64,000 bases of DNA, taken from positions 496,001 through 560,000 of the forward strand of contig JAESUZ010000139.1 in assembly GCA_017311185.1 (NCBI GenBank), in the 5' to 3' direction. The position numbers and the translations under genes are program-made. How positions within the stretch are numbered: the first letter of the stretch is position 1; each line of letters opens with the position of its first letter. Below are positions 1 to 11,372 of this stretch, piece by piece. Below the pieces are notes generated by a model. The model saw nothing but the letters and a program-made list of their open reading frames with translations, did not search any database and had not been told where the DNA came from. This DNA is from Proteles cristata cristata (taxonomy: Eukaryota > Chordata > Mammalia > Carnivora > Hyaenidae).

Positions 1-495
1 TTCCTCCAGCCAGTTCCTTCACAGTCAGTCAGCGGGTGCTCCTGCAGCAGCCATGTTCTCACCACAGCAGCTGACTCAGCCTTGCAGGGCTAACTGCAAA
101 GTCATTTCCTTGTGCACTCTTCTCTCATGCAAGGGGTGGACGCCCTTCTCTGCAGAGTTGTCTTTCACCTTTCCAGTAAACAATTACTCCGCAAACAATT
201 CTTCAAGTTAAATTTTCCCTATTAATTGCTGTGGTTTCTGTTTCCTTACTGAACCCTGATGACCACGTTGGGTTGCTTGAAAAACTTGTTTTCAACACCA
301 ATCACTCGCTCTGTTGATAGCCCAGCTGCCAGATCACAACGTGGGGATGGAGGGAAAGCTCTGCACAGGTTCCCCCGTGACGCCTGAATAAGCATGTCTA
401 TGTTATACAAATAACAGATGTCATGTTTTGGGAAACAGACCTCATGGGTATGACAGAAATATGGAGATCCATTTCAATTGATGATTTTGGTTAGG
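1..495. other. Unannotated sequence, possible LTR relic
   Basis: No coding or recognised repeat signal. The stretch around 165-265 (TTTCCAGTAAACAATTACTC, then a tract ending near CTGAACCCTGATGA) resembles the 3' part of an old mammalian LTR, but too little matches to name a family. Confidence 0.35.
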
Positions 496-504
496 AAAAG
501 ATCT

Positions 505-719
505 GGGGGCGCCTGAGTGGCTCAGTCGGTTGGGCGTCTGACTTCAGCTCAGGTCATGATCTCATAGCTCGTGGGATCAAGCCCCGCATCGGGCTCTGTG
601 CTGACAGCTCCGAGCCTGGAGCCTGCTTTGGATTCTGTGTCTCCCTCTCTCTCTGCCCCTCCCCCACTTGGACTCTCTCTCTCAAAAATGAATAAATGTT
701 TTTAAAAAAAATTTTTTTT
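505..719 (+). mobile_element. Felid CAN-SINE (tRNA-Lys-derived), sense
   Basis: Full-length SINE: tRNA-like head with GTGGCTCAGTCGGTTGGGC, body TCAGAGCC/GAGCCTGGAGCCTG-type text, CT-rich run, AATAAA and A tail. The 9-bp target-site duplication AAAAGATCT lies at 496-504 and 720-728. SINEs of this type are non-autonomous and were mobilised by L1. Confidence 0.96.
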
Positions 720-728
720 AAAAGATCT

Positions 729-1220
729 CCTGAGCTAGACTTATTTGTTCTATCACAGTTAATGCTGGACTTTAGCTTTGCTTTCATTGCTATATCACAA
801 TGGTAGGAGAATTCAAGTTAATTAAATGCAAACTGCATATAAGTAGGATACGTACTCCCTGACAACTTTATATATATAATTATATTTACATAAAATTAGT
901 TACATAAAATATAATTTATAATTTTCTATGTAACTTATTTAATAGTAATATAATTTATATAAGTAGATGCTTATATGTTTTTGCATGTTACATTTATTCT
1001 GATGATTGTGGGCAGGGGGAGAGATAAGTAAATCTTACTTATTTTATCTGTGCCTCTTTTGATTAGAGTAAACTTGGCAGATTTTGGTAAGGCTGATCTG
1101 CTCCAAGTTAACAACGATTAACAAACCCAAACATGGTCTTGGGGCCGTGGACATGATTCCTAGGCAGGTTCTATGTGAAGAAGCTAGGGGAAAGGAGAGC
1201 TTCCTCTACTTCTACTTATT
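729..1220. other. AT-rich unannotated sequence
   Basis: Positions 860-985 are very AT-rich, with a near-palindrome (AGTTACATAAAAT at 898-910 against ATTTTCTATGTAACT at 921-935). No gene or recognised repeat is seen. Confidence 0.4.
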
Positions 1221-1345
1221 TTCACTCATTCATCCAAATATTTACTGAGTGTCAACTATGTGCTGGTCAATGTTCTAGGAGTTAAAGATAGAGGAGCTTG
1301 CAAAACAGAAAAGAGGGTCCTGCTCTCAAGGAATTCCTGTGTTAG
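1221..1345 (-). mobile_element. L2 LINE 3'-end fragment, antisense
   Basis: TTCACTCATTCATCCAAATA followed by a TTTACTGAGTGTCAACTATG-type segment and a CTCTCAAGGAATTCC-type segment follow the antisense 3' end of L2. Diverged and short. Confidence 0.6.
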
Positions 1346-1699
1346 TACTTGGCTGGGAGGAGTCTTGAAAAGTCATACGTGGCCCCGGCAAACCTGGGGA
1401 TTTGGTTCCAAGCAGGATGCTACTTGCGCCCACTGCATTTGGCCCCACGCAGATGAGCCTCTGAGTCTGGAACGGATGCATTAATTTCAGAGAAGAGGTC
1501 CTCTTCCGGGCTCACTTTGAAAAATGCCTACACAACAGATTGTGAAAACCATACCCGGCTTGGAGTGAGAAATAGATACACGCACATGTAATCACGTAGA
1601 GAATTCTGGAATTGGGGGTTGATAGGGGTATATAGGAGGATAGAAAGAAGCAGATGTCTTGGGAAGAGAAAATCCTTCCGTGCAGTTGTCTTTTTCAGT
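1346..1699. other. Unannotated sequence
   Basis: Neither repeats nor coding signals are recognised. Confidence 0.4.
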
Positions 1700-1857
1700 C
1701 TCACACCACCCCTGACAGGTAGGGAGGCAGATAGTATTATTATCATGTTTCAGATGAGAACTCTGTGGGGGAAGCGACCTTTCCAAAGTCATGAAGTGAG
1801 TAAAAGGTGGAGTCCAAGCTTTCCAAGCCCAGCACTCTGTCCACTGCACCATGCTAC
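1700..1857 (-). mobile_element. MIR SINE relic, antisense
   Basis: The order GGTAGGGAGGCAGATAGTAT, a TTTCAGATGAGAA-type core, AAAGTCATGAAGTGAG and CACTCTGTCCACTGCACCAT follows antisense MIR, including the tRNA-derived 5' end at the right. Ancient mammal-wide element. Confidence 0.7.
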
Positions 1858-1933
1858 TTTCCTGACAATTGGCACAGATAATTGCAGAAATTTATGAAAA
1901 GAAAAATGTAACATAAGGTGACGAGACTGATGT

Positions 1934-1995
1934 GACAGAAGTGAAGGTAAAGTGGAACCAAATAGAGACAGATGCACAGCCTTCCCTATGACTCT
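1934..1995 (+). repeat. Diverged direct repeat, copy A
   Basis: Shares ordered text with 2860-2925: (G)CAGAAG..GAGG, AGTGRAACCAAATA, AGAC, GCACA and CCTTCCCTRTGA. Copies lie about 0.93 kb apart in the same orientation. Confidence 0.5.
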
Positions 1996-2859
1996 GATTC
2001 AGTCACTTTTACAAAACTTTCATGTGAGGCAAACAACTTGGCAGGTCCTTTCTAAACATTTACCACCAAGAACTGAATTGTATAAACCCATAAAACGTGC
2101 TTTGGCTCTTCACACGTGCCACCATGGTGTCACGGTGCTGCTCTCTCATTCCCAGATACAGCTGACGGATTCCAAAGCAAAGGCTGCCTTTTAGCCACGC
2201 TTCTGAGGGTCTGCGATCTGCTTTCCCACAAAGCTGAGCCGGTACCAGAGCCCCTGACTGCGGTGTCGTTCCCTCGCCATCCTGCTAAGTCTACAACTGC
2301 AGATGTTTTCCTTATGGGCAGGAAAAGGTACCGAGTTCTTGGAGAGGCACCGCCTCGCTGTAATCTCCGGTAGTTCAGGCTCGACACTGCTTCTGCACCA
2401 CCCTGCAGAGTCTATAGGGTGGCGACCTCTGTCCCACATCATTCCACGGCTCTCTGCTGTTACTATCCAAGTGGGCAAGAAAAATGGATAAAGAAACCTC
2501 TAAGCTACTACGTAGTCACTAGAAGAATTCACATCACCCTCCCCGAAGCCAGCCTTGGCCATTGCGATGCTCCCCCGGCTCACTGTCACAGGTGCCAAGC
2601 ACTCGGTCCCTAATTATCGGAAGATGAAGGGCCCTGCTTCACCCAGCACCCCTGCTCCTGCACCCCGCTAGGGCTTCTGTGCGCCCGGGGCCATGGTGGC
2701 TGTTACCTGCCAGGGTGAACATCAGAGAAGCAGGATGCAAAGCATGGATGGCAAAAAACAGCTGAGAAGAGAGAGGCAACAACTCACTTGGGAAGAGACC
2801 TTCTCAAGAGAGTTTGGAAAAAAGATCGAATGCTTCACTACACGATTTTGTGAGGACTG

Positions 2860-2925
2860 GCAGAAGGGAGGGCAGAGTGAAACCAAATATAGACCCAGAC
2901 GCACACCCTTCCCTGTGATTAAGTC
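2860..2925 (+). repeat. Diverged direct repeat, copy B
   Basis: Partner of 1934-1995. The best-conserved block is GTGAAACCAAATATAGAC against GTGGAACCAAATAGAGAC, then CCTTCCCTGTGA against CCTTCCCTATGA. Confidence 0.5.
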
Positions 2926-4479
2926 GCCCTTCCCAGTAACGGAACAAAACAAAACAGAAACGTAGAAAGCCAGATCTTCCTCCCCTTCTCCACGTGAAGG
3001 TGAATGTCAGACATGGGTCAAGTTTCTATTTTTAATCCAAACCTTTCTTCTCCCTCCTTAGTTTTCTTCTTTGATGCGCTCCAGGCTTAGCTTCACCGCA
3101 AGGAGCCCTGGGAAGGAAGATGCAAATCTCCAGACTGGCAGGAGCAGTCAGGCACCATGGCCTCAAGGGAATGTTGTCCGTGTCAGTGCAGGCTGTCGCT
3201 TCCAGGAGGCCCACCCAGCTCTCCCCACCAACTTCCTGCCCTGGGTCTGCTGGTTCATAAAAACAGAGAGCCATATCCTAAGCCTGGAGACGTGTCAACC
3301 AGTATTCACCGGGCCCCATGGATGCTTCAGGAAAGACCACGAGCACCTCTCACACTGGCTTCTCCCCCTGCAGCCTGGACCCACGATCCCTTCCGTCCGC
3401 AGGAACTCCCTCGGCCACTCTGCCAGTTAGATGAGAGCCCTGGTTTTCAGGCTCCTGTTAATAAAATGTTTCCAGTCTTTTGCCACCTCCATGGTGGAGG
3501 GCAAAAATCTCTGCTCTCCTGCATCACGCGGGAAAGTAATAGGCACTGTCCCATGAGCCTCCCAACGGAGGAGGCTACTGCATTCATATGGGCCTGGGTC
3601 CAGGCAGGTGGCGTTCAACCCATAATGATCCCCGTTCTGTCCCTGGTTACCCAAAGCCAATGCGTCTGGCACAGACTCTAAGTTGGCCTTTGCAATCTAG
3701 ATGCACAAGGTAGCTTTGTGTTCAGATGTTCAAGAAAGGAAAAATAGTCACTTTGCCTTGCTCAGGCCCCCGCAATGCCCCAGTGTCCCAGAGCTTTCCA
3801 GCCTGCGTCTCTCAGACGCACTTAGTGCCCTTTTGGTCCTCTCACAGATGTGACCCCTTCCCTGGTGGATCCGGGGAGGAATGGAGGGAGGGGCAGTGCT
3901 GAGCCATCTGCACAGAAGCGGAGCAGAGCCACCGAGGGCCAACAGCAAAAAGGTACCTGTGCCCAAAGGACCAGAAAGGCAGCAGAGGCGCCATCGCTGG
4001 GGGGAGCAGGATTCCACTGGCTGGAACGTAGGCTTATTTGGAGACACCCAACCGCACCCCTGCACTGCATCACCTTATGCAGGACATTTACTAATGCGTC
4101 TAATGTAACCTTTTGTGTGGACAGGCCAGCTGTTCCCACACAGTCCCTTTTAGGCCAGGATTTCAATGCACATAACAGACTTGCTGTCTTCAGATGTTCA
4201 CGCTGCAGAGCGGGCTGGGAAGAGTCAGCCTCACCTGATTCCAGCAGAAAGGGGAAACCGAGGCCTTTGTTGGTACAAGGATTGGCCCAAGGCGACTCAT
4301 GTTCTGCTGCCTAGCATCCCATGTGGGGTAGCTCTGTATCCCCAGTGCTCTGCAACATCATGGAGGGAATGGGCAAAATGGGAAGTTACTTTCTTCAGGC
4401 AGCCTCCTCCCGAGGCTGTCCCTCCCACCGAGGAGGGGATATGACTACAGCTCGCAAACAGGCTCCCCGACAAAAGTCC

Positions 4480-4990
4480 GTCTCCCTTTCCCCATGAACC
4501 CTCACTCCTTCTATCACCTTTCTATTCTCCTGAGCATCCGGCCTCAAAGCCTGGGTCACCCTTGACCCTCCGCGGGTCCCTACCCAGCACGGATCAGTTG
4601 CCGAGTTCTGTCATACCTGCTTGTGAAAACTGTCTAAATGCACCCCGCCCTGCCACCCTCTTAGTCTGGTCAGGCCCTCTGGTCTCCTTGGGACACTGGC
4701 AATGGTGTCCTAAAGGGTCCTCTCCCCTCAGAGCTCCTCACTCCAATCCCCCCTGCAGGCCTGCCAGGCGGACCTCACAATGCCACCCAACCCTGATCAT
4801 TTCCCACCATAAGCCTTCTATGGCTCCCTACTGCCTATGCCTGAAAGGTGAGCGCGCCCCCTGACATTGTGGCCTGGCTTCACTTTCCAGCCTCCTTGCC
4901 CAATGTTCCCTTACACAGTCTGAGCTGAAGCCCGTTTGATTCGTCTGCTGTTCCCCAGTCACAGCAGATAAGGTCCCACCTTCGGGCAGA
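4480..4990 (+). mobile_element. L2 LINE relic, sense
   Basis: Pyrimidine-rich text with GGGTCACCCTTGACCCTCC, CTTCTATGGCTCCCTACTGC and CCTATGCCTGAAAGG recalls the sense 3' region of L2 (CCTTGACTCC, CAATGGCTCCC, ATTGCC segments). Heavily diverged. Confidence 0.5.
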
Positions 4991-5059
4991 TATTCCTATG
5001 TTTTAATCCACTCCCACCCCCGTTTAGGAAGAACACTCCTCTGTTTCTCCGTTACTGCA

Positions 5060-5888
5060 GCACAACACTTCTGTGACCAGATGTGTGGGCCACCCTCGTC
5101 AAGCAACTCTTCGACACCAGTGGCAGACTACCACAATTCAGTTTCGTTCTGATACTGTGTCCCTGGATAGAACATCAGATCCCATAGGTGAGGGGCTCAG
5201 TCCCCCAAGACTGCCCCCGCCATGCCAATAACAAGTCCAGGTTACTACCAGGAGCCTGTGCTCCTGGAAATGACCGGCTATAACCCAGCAGTTCCTACAA
5301 CATTTTCCTTGGGTTCCATTAATTTTCTAGAGCAGCTCACATTTTACCTACTCAACATTCTACCTACTCTCTTGCCAGTTTATTATACACAGAATGGAAG
5401 TCAGGAACAGCCAGATGGAGGAGATGCAAGGGGCAAGCTGCAGGGAAGGGCGCGGAGTTCTCTCCAGGGGGGCCCTCTGCAGGCGTTTACCAACCCAGAA
5501 GCTTTTCAAACATCACTGTTTCAGGCTTTTGGGAGGCTTCATCGTGTAGGAATAGGTGATTAAATTATTGGCCGTGGGTGACTAAGTCAACCTCTGGCCC
5601 TTCTCCTCTTCCCAGAGATGGAGGTGGGGGGAAGGTGGGTCTGAAAGATCCAACCCTCCAGTCACAAGGTTGGCTCCCCTGGAAACCAGTGCCCACCTTG
5701 TGGGTATCCTGAGTCTTTCCAAAAGTCACCTCATTTACATCAATTCAGTGGAAAGGGGCTTGTTACAAATAACGAAAGACACCTTTACCTCTCTCATCCC
5801 TTAGGAAATTCCAAGAGTTTTAGAAGCTCTATGCAAGTATGGCGATAAAGACCAGATACGTATTTCTTATTATAAACCACAATGTCCC
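5060..5888 (+). mobile_element. Degraded LTR-type repeat
   Basis: ACAAGGTTGGCTCCCCTGG, ACCTCATTTACATCAATTC, GGGCTTGTTACAAATAACGA, AGGAAATTCCAAGAGTTTTA and the terminal TTCTTATTATAAACCACAAT..CCCA follow an old dispersed mammalian LTR-like consensus I know from memory. I cannot name the family safely. An open frame at 5222-5563 lies inside it and is not a gene. Confidence 0.5.
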
Positions 5889-6080
5889 ACTTTGTCTGCC
5901 CCCATAAAACACCACCTCAAACATCACCTCCTCCTTGAAGCCACCCCAGCAAATATGGCCTCTTCTTCCCGTGATGCCCCCATCTCTCGCATGCCAGTGT
6001 TTTCTACCCGGTCCCAAGGTCACGGCTAGATTGGCAGGTTCCAGTGAGAGAGACCACTTGCTAATGCTTCTTTGCACTCA
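5889..6080 (+). mobile_element. Possible L2 sense fragment
   Basis: CACCTCAAACATCACCTCCT followed by a CCTTGAAGCCACCCC segment resembles the L2 3' region (acatcacctcctc.aggaagcc). Short and weak. Confidence 0.35.
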
Positions 6081-6216
6081 GAGGCGTGAGCAGGGCCTCA
6101 GCACAGAGTCCAAGTTGAAACAATGCTTGCTAACTGAAATGGAGAGATCGGGGCAAGAAAACACAACTTTGCCTTTCTTTATATTTTTATTTCCCTTGAC
6201 TTGGTCTCCTTTTCCC

Positions 6217-6650
6217 CGTTCCAACAAATACTTGAGCATCCACTCTATGCCAGGTAAATGCTTGTTACTGGACATATAGCAGTGATCAGACCTGACCAAT
6301 ATCCCTTCCCCAGTGGAGCTTCACATCTGGGACATGATCCTGAAACATGTAAGAGACAGTTAGGGCACCTGATGGGAATTAAGGCTCTGAGGGAAAGTGA
6401 AAGAGGAAAAGGAGGAGAGAGTCTGGGGGCAGTGACCAGGGAGGCCTCCCTGAGAGCGTTCCATGCACACAGAGAGGGAGTGAGCCCTAAAGCATCCCTG
6501 AAGGTTGCAGGGTCATGCCCTAAAGAGTGCAGGGAAGAGCATTCTCTGCAGAAGGTATGGCCGCAGCAAAGGCTCAGCGGCTGGTGTATGTGCGGTGTGT
6601 TGGGGAACCAGCTGGGTGAGAGGGGCAGAAAGGAGGAACAGTGTATGCAA
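6217..6650 (-). mobile_element. L2 LINE 3' end, antisense
   Basis: Begins CCAACAAATACTTGAGCATC, then a GTGGAGCTTCACATCTGGGA-type segment, AGGGAGGCCTCCCTGAGAG, GGGAAGAGCATTCTCTGCAG and CAGCAAAGGCTCAG. This is the collinear antisense order of L2. A 193-codon minus-strand frame here with RING-like cysteines is read from this relic, not a gene. Confidence 0.75.
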
Positions 6651-7811
6651 TACTCTCTCTTTCTCCCTTCTACCTTCACTGACTTCTGAGACAGGCTCAC
6701 CATCATGGCAGACAGAACCAAGACGAGCAGTGTCCAGGACTTAGAGGGGTCAAACCCCGGGCCCCCTTCCCTGCGTCCCCAGTCAGCAGAAGGCATTCCA
6801 GAGCTCTGGCTAAGTAATACAATCAAAGGCCTATTTTCTCTGAAAAAAAATCCTCATTTACCAGTTAATTGTATTGCTAACATAGCATTTGGACGGCTGC
6901 CTGGCTTTCTGTAGTTGCGGCATTTTAGCATCCCGTCCCTGTGACTGATTCCCAGGTGCAGAGGGTCTGGATGCAAACGGAAATTAGGTAGGAACAGAGA
7001 AACCAAAGGGAGTGGCAGGAAGCCCCGCGGCCTAGCGAGGGGCAGTGAGCACACCCATGAACCCAAGAGAGCGTGGAGCCGGAGGTGTGACAGAGCGGGG
7101 AGGGCCACTCCAGCAGCACCACAACACTGGGCCCTTGGGAACCATGCTGCTGGCCTTCTATGTTGACATTTGCCGGGTGCTAAATCTTGGGTTCCCTCTT
7201 TACAATACGGGGGAAGGTCGCAGGTAGCCTGGCCTGCCCATGTTTCTTTGACCTTTGATGTGTCTCGATGTACCTAGACTCCCAGCTTCGTTCACGCCGA
7301 TGGTTTGGCTACGAAACCGTACATCTCAGCCTAGAGAGGTCTAATAGCACAAAGCTGAGGCTCACTCGCATCTTGGGGTCTAGTGTGTGTAGATCAGCAC
7401 TCCCGGAAATGCTCCTGGGTCTGCAAACAGCTGTGCTTGGTATTTAAGGTGCACATTGTCGCTCAGTTTTAAACATTCTTATCCAGCCTTCCAGAGAGAA
7501 CACACCTCAGTTTCCCACCTCACTGTAGCATCTAGTAACAGGATTTCTCAGCTGATGGAAAGCAGCCGTGGGCATTTTCATGTTTACCTTCATAGTAGCG
7601 ATAGTCGAACTAAGTACGGAGATGTGACACCCCAGACTTGTGTCATATACTCCTCACCATGCTGGGGTCGGCGTGTAGCTATTGTTCTTTCTGCTCTAGA
7701 GATGAGACATTGTTAAGTGGATGACCCCGTAATATTCTTTGGATCTTTGTGTTTATCATTTCTATTATTATTAAATTATTGTATGTTTCAGGGCTAATTG
7801 AGATGAGACAC
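6651..7811. other. Unannotated sequence
   Basis: No recognisable repeat. Short open frames on both strands without homology that I know. No splice-flanked exon is seen. Confidence 0.4.
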
Positions 7812-7965
7812 ACAAATATTTTCTGAGTACTTACCGAGAGCCAGGCTCGGGTAATTTTCATTTTCAGGTTTAGTCAGGTGGTTACACCGTAAAGTAGGTA
7901 TTACTATTGCCGGGTTTGTTATGGAGGAAACAGACGTTTGGAGACGGCAAGGAACCTTGTTCTTC
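7812..7965 (-). mobile_element. MIR relic, antisense
   Basis: AATATTTTCTGAGTACTTAC, GAGAGCCAGGCTCGGGTAAT, AAAGTAGGTATTACTATTGC and ATGGAGGAAACAGACG follow antisense MIR. Confidence 0.65.
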
Positions 7966-8531
7966 CCCACAGCTTTGGTGACACCTGTGAGGTCCATCTG
8001 ACTCCACAGCTCATGTGCTCCCACAACCCCCGCTGCTCCTGAATCTGGAGAGGGAAGAAACCACACAATGTACCAATCGCTGAAATTCCAAGTTGATATA
8101 AAAAACACAGCATGTTGGAACTTCGGGTGAATGGTCACCCTGGTGACAGGGTGGCTTCCTGATGAGTGTGCCAACAGCCCACCGGGAGCTTATTCCAGGT
8201 GTGGACAAAGCAGCTCAGAATCCAGACACAGAGTGTAAGAAGATGATAAAAAAATAAAGAACCATAGGAGTTCAGGATCAAGGTCATTCGCTCAGAAGGC
8301 TGGAGTCGATGTGGATGGTAACACATGACCTTGGACTCTCCTCCGGATTCCCGGGCCACAAATTATGTTTGTCCACAACTTGACTCACGCTTTCACTGGG
8401 TACATAAACAAGCCAGGCCTCTCCTGTGCAGAAAAATGCCCTCTCCCATTTCTGGGCCCACTTTTAACTATAATCTCTCTTAATTCCCATCATAGACAAG
8501 TCTCTGGAAAAAGTGGCCATTACCCCACTTA
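7966..8531. other. Unannotated sequence
   Basis: No repeat or gene is recognised. Confidence 0.4.
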
Positions 8532-8695
8532 CCATAGCTGACACTCACTGAGAGGTAACTAGGCACCATTCACTGGGCCATGTGGCTTGTGTTGCTTGTC
8601 ACACAACTACCCAATAGATAGGTCCTGTCATTATACCCATTCTGTGGACCAGTAAACTAAGATTAAATAACTTAGGTATTAAATGACTTGAGGCT
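8532..8695 (-). mobile_element. MIR relic, antisense
   Basis: ACACTCACTGAGAGGTAACT, ACACAACTACCCAATAGATA, CATTATACCCATTCTGTGGA and AACTAAGATTAAATAACTTA are collinear with antisense MIR. Confidence 0.7.
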
Positions 8696-9176
8696 TCAGA
8701 CTTAAGTCATCTGAGAATATAAGTTTTATGAAAAGAGAGTTTCCTCTTTTTCTCATTTACTGATAGATCCAGGACTTAGACAAATGCCCCAAACAAAGTG
8801 GCTGTCCAATCAGTATTAGGTGAGTGCATGAATCTGTCATCAGAGACTCCCCCTTAATGACCGTGCTATGCTGTCGCCACTGCCTTCCTCCCAGCAAAGC
8901 TGGGCTGGCTTCTCTCCCACCTCCCTACCCTTGGCCTCATCCCGGAACTTGCTCCGAGCAAGCCAGTGAATGCTTCTAGGCTTCTTCCTTGTTGTGTGAC
9001 TATTGGGCGTTCCTTGTTCAAACTCCCCGTCCTGTGTTGTGTCAGGAACAGCCATCCCTCAAAATTGTCTTCCCGCCTTTAGGGCTGCTTTCGGGATGTT
9101 TTTAAACTGTATTTCTTCTCTGCAGCCCACCACTTAAATATCGGTAGGCTCTGCCTTTAACTACCTTATTTTTACT
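8696..9176. other. Unannotated sequence with a weak L2-like end
   Basis: Around 8770-8835, ATCCAGGACTTAGACAAATG followed by a CAGTATTAGGTGAGTGCATG segment is faintly like the L2 3' terminus in sense. Nothing else is recognised. Confidence 0.35.
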
Positions 9177-9179
9177 GTG

Positions 9180-9214
<35 letters not shown>
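9177..9214. repeat. Alternating purine-pyrimidine microsatellite (GC/AC)n
   Basis: 38 bp of strict alternation, starting GTGCACGCGCGCGC and continuing as (AC)n. The CG-containing start makes this a stronger Z-DNA-prone tract than a plain CA repeat. Length is probably polymorphic. Confidence 0.95.
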
Positions 9215-9339
9215 TTACACCTAGTGCTTATATTGCTCACCCAAACCTATAGTGTACAAATCTATACCTGTGAGTAAACCTATGTTCGGGCTCCGGGATA
9301 ACATTTCTGCCTGTATGTCATGTGCCGCCCCTGGAGGTG

Positions 9340-10145
9340 TCTTGGTGGCCTCAAATGTGTCCTCTCTAAAGTAGAACTCGCTATTTTGTCCTCTGTACCT
9401 GCTCTCCCTCCTGCAGCCCCTATCCTAGCAGATGGCGCTACCATCTGCCGGCCGCCCAAAGCAAACCCAGGTGCCACTGGCCACACCGAACAGTCAACCA
9501 CTCCTGTCCACTTGACTCGCTCGTGGCTCTCAAACCTACCCCTCATTCCTACCTCTTTTCCGGCGAAACCCTGCTTCCCCACCATTCCCACGCAGCCTCT
9601 CTGCTACCTCGTTGAGACACTGCACTGTCTGTGTCACTCAAGAGCCAAACATCCATTACTTTCAGCTCCCTGTCACCTGAAAGAGAGAATCTAGACTCCT
9701 TGTGCACCACGGGCTTTTCATAATTGAGCCTGGTCCGCTTTCCCTGCCTGGTGTTCCATCAACTTCCAGCAAGCACGGGACGCTCACGGAGCTGCATTTT
9801 ATTAAAGGTGCCATGATCTTCACACATCTCCTTCTACGGGGGACGTTCTCACCTTTCTCTCCGTCCCATCCCCATCTCCCTCAGCCCCTTCCTCCCCTTC
9901 ATATCATTATTCAGCAAGAATGAGGTCTGAGGTCCAACACTCCCTCTCCTGTCGAAGTCTTCCTTGACCCCTTTCTGCTCCCTTTTGTCCCCCACGTGGC
10001 CAGGACATTTTCCTTTTCAGCACTATGACACTGAATTCTAAATCAAAGGCAAGGACCACACATCTTTGTATGAACTGGACCCATCATGTAAACTAATCAT
10101 AGTACTTAGCTTTCACTTTCAATGAATCTTTTCCAAATAAATGAG
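9340..10145 (+). mobile_element. L2 LINE relic, sense
   Basis: Pyrimidine-rich text with GCCATGATCTTCACACATCT, CACCTTTCTCTCCGTCCCAT, AAGTCTTCCTTGACCCCTTT and a terminal part with AAATCAAAGGCAAGGACCAC and TAGTACTTAGC..AATGAAT recalls the L2 3' UTR in order. Strongly diverged, so the left boundary is uncertain. Confidence 0.55.
9425..9438 (+). promoter_or_regulatory. CTCF-like core motif
   Basis: CTAGCAGATGGCGC matches 13 of 14 positions of the CCASYAGRKGGCRS core, read on the plus strand. It also forms the left half of an 8-bp inverted repeat (GCAGATGG at 9428-9435, CCATCTGC at 9441-9448). Binding is inferred from motif only. Confidence 0.45.
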
Positions 10146-10749
10146 TAGGAGAGGCAGTAAGTAAGGGAAGGAATGAATGAGAAAGACCAAATTCAGACTC
10201 CAGCTCCCAAGAGCTTGCTTAGTCAGTGTGATACAAATGAGAAAAGATCCTTAGATAGGAGAACAGTTTGGCTCAGAGACCGTTGACTTCTCTGAACTTA
10301 ATTATATTTCTTTTCCAATTAGAATTGTCTTAACTAATCCTCCAGCAATTCTGTGGCTGGGTTACTCACAAAACTCAGAAGGGAATATATCATTTAACTT
10401 ATGCTCAACACTGCGTAATTAAACAGCAGCTTCAGTACCTGTTAATTCTCGTGGATGCCAGTTATGGTCCTTTCGTTTTTAAGAAATGAAACTTGGGTCA
10501 GTGGCTGGGGAGAACTGGAGAACTGAGTCATTCATGTACCCCAGCTAAGGAACCGCAGTGAAACACATCGATTAGGGCACGTCAGGGTGCTGTTTTTCAG
10601 CTTGTGTGTCTCAGCCCAGCAGTAAGTTGTGAAATAAGTTCAGTGTAGGCTTTTGAATGAAATAAAATAGAACAAAATCAAACAGAAGAAACCAAAGAAC
10701 ATTCCACAGAGCAAAGATAAGGATTAGCTTGTGAAACTCGTTTCAGGTA
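10146..10749. other. Unannotated sequence
   Basis: AT-rich, no recognised repeat or exon. Confidence 0.4.
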
Positions 10750-10932
10750 CGTTTGTATGCGTGCATGAGTATGTCTGTGTGTGTGCGTGGGTGTGACCAC
10801 ATACATATGAGTGTACACATGTGTGCATGTGTGTGCATGTGCGTGTGAGTGTGTGTGCACATGTGCATGCATATGAATGTGCATGTGTGTGTGCATATGA
10901 GTGTGCTTGTGTGAGTGCGCGTGTACATGTGT
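10750..10932. repeat. Imperfect TG-rich microsatellite/minisatellite
   Basis: About 180 bp of GTGTGCATGTGTG-like variants with GTGAGTG and GTGCATATG interruptions. Three minus-strand frames rich in His and Thr are translations of this repeat. Confidence 0.93.
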
Positions 10933-11030
10933 CATAGGTCACACTTCCTATGGGTCGCCACTAGAAAGTTAGAAAACACTGATTAAGAGAGTAAACTTAA
11001 CTGAATATTACTGATAATGAGCTTTGTTGC

Positions 11031-11195
11031 AAACACCATGGGTGACCTTGGACAATTGCTTAACCTCTCTAAAGTCTGGTTTTCTCTTCTATAAAATGAG
11101 AATAATGGCACTCAGTTCTTAGCATTATTATGAGGATTAAATGTATTAAAAACATGTAAAGCAAGTACGTAGACTAGTGCATGTCACAGAGTGAG
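11031..11195 (+). mobile_element. MIR relic, sense
   Basis: GTGACCTTGGACAATTGCTT, AACCTCTCTAAAGTCTGGTT, TATAAAATGAGAATAATGGC and TATTATGAGGATTAAATG follow sense MIR closely. Confidence 0.85.
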
Positions 11196-11372
11196 AAGCA
11201 TATGATTTTAACGACATCATCGTTATTATGGTCTATTAGGAAGAACTAGACTAGGTGTGAACTGTTGACTTCATAAAGAAGAGAGGATAGATTTGCAGAA
11301 TGCTGGTTCATAGATTCACATGAGCACAAATCCAAAGTGAGAAATAGAAAATGATGCACCTTGTGTGGTGAG

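Larger units (their letters stand above)
1858..4479. other. Mostly unique sequence with a diverged direct repeat
   Basis: Open frames of 80-174 codons occur on both strands but match nothing I recognise and lack splice context. Two related segments (about 1934-1995 and 2860-2925) are reported separately. GC content is moderately raised around 2400-2700 and 3900-4300. Confidence 0.4.

Noticed and set aside
505..600. tRNA-like A and B boxes in many places
   Set aside because: All belong to CAN-SINE heads derived from tRNA-Lys; none folds as an intact tRNA by eye.
3157..3681. 174-codon plus-strand open frame
   Set aside because: Pro/Ser-rich and overlapped by frames on both strands; no family resemblance.
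6245..6826. 193-codon minus-strand frame with RING-finger-like spacing (CCGHTFCREC, later CPNC)
   Set aside because: It lies mostly across an antisense L2 relic, the cysteines occur in low-complexity Ser/Leu-rich text, and there is no splice or promoter context. The motif is best explained by chance.
10724..10942. His/Thr-rich small proteins
   Set aside because: Translations of the TG-rich microsatellite.
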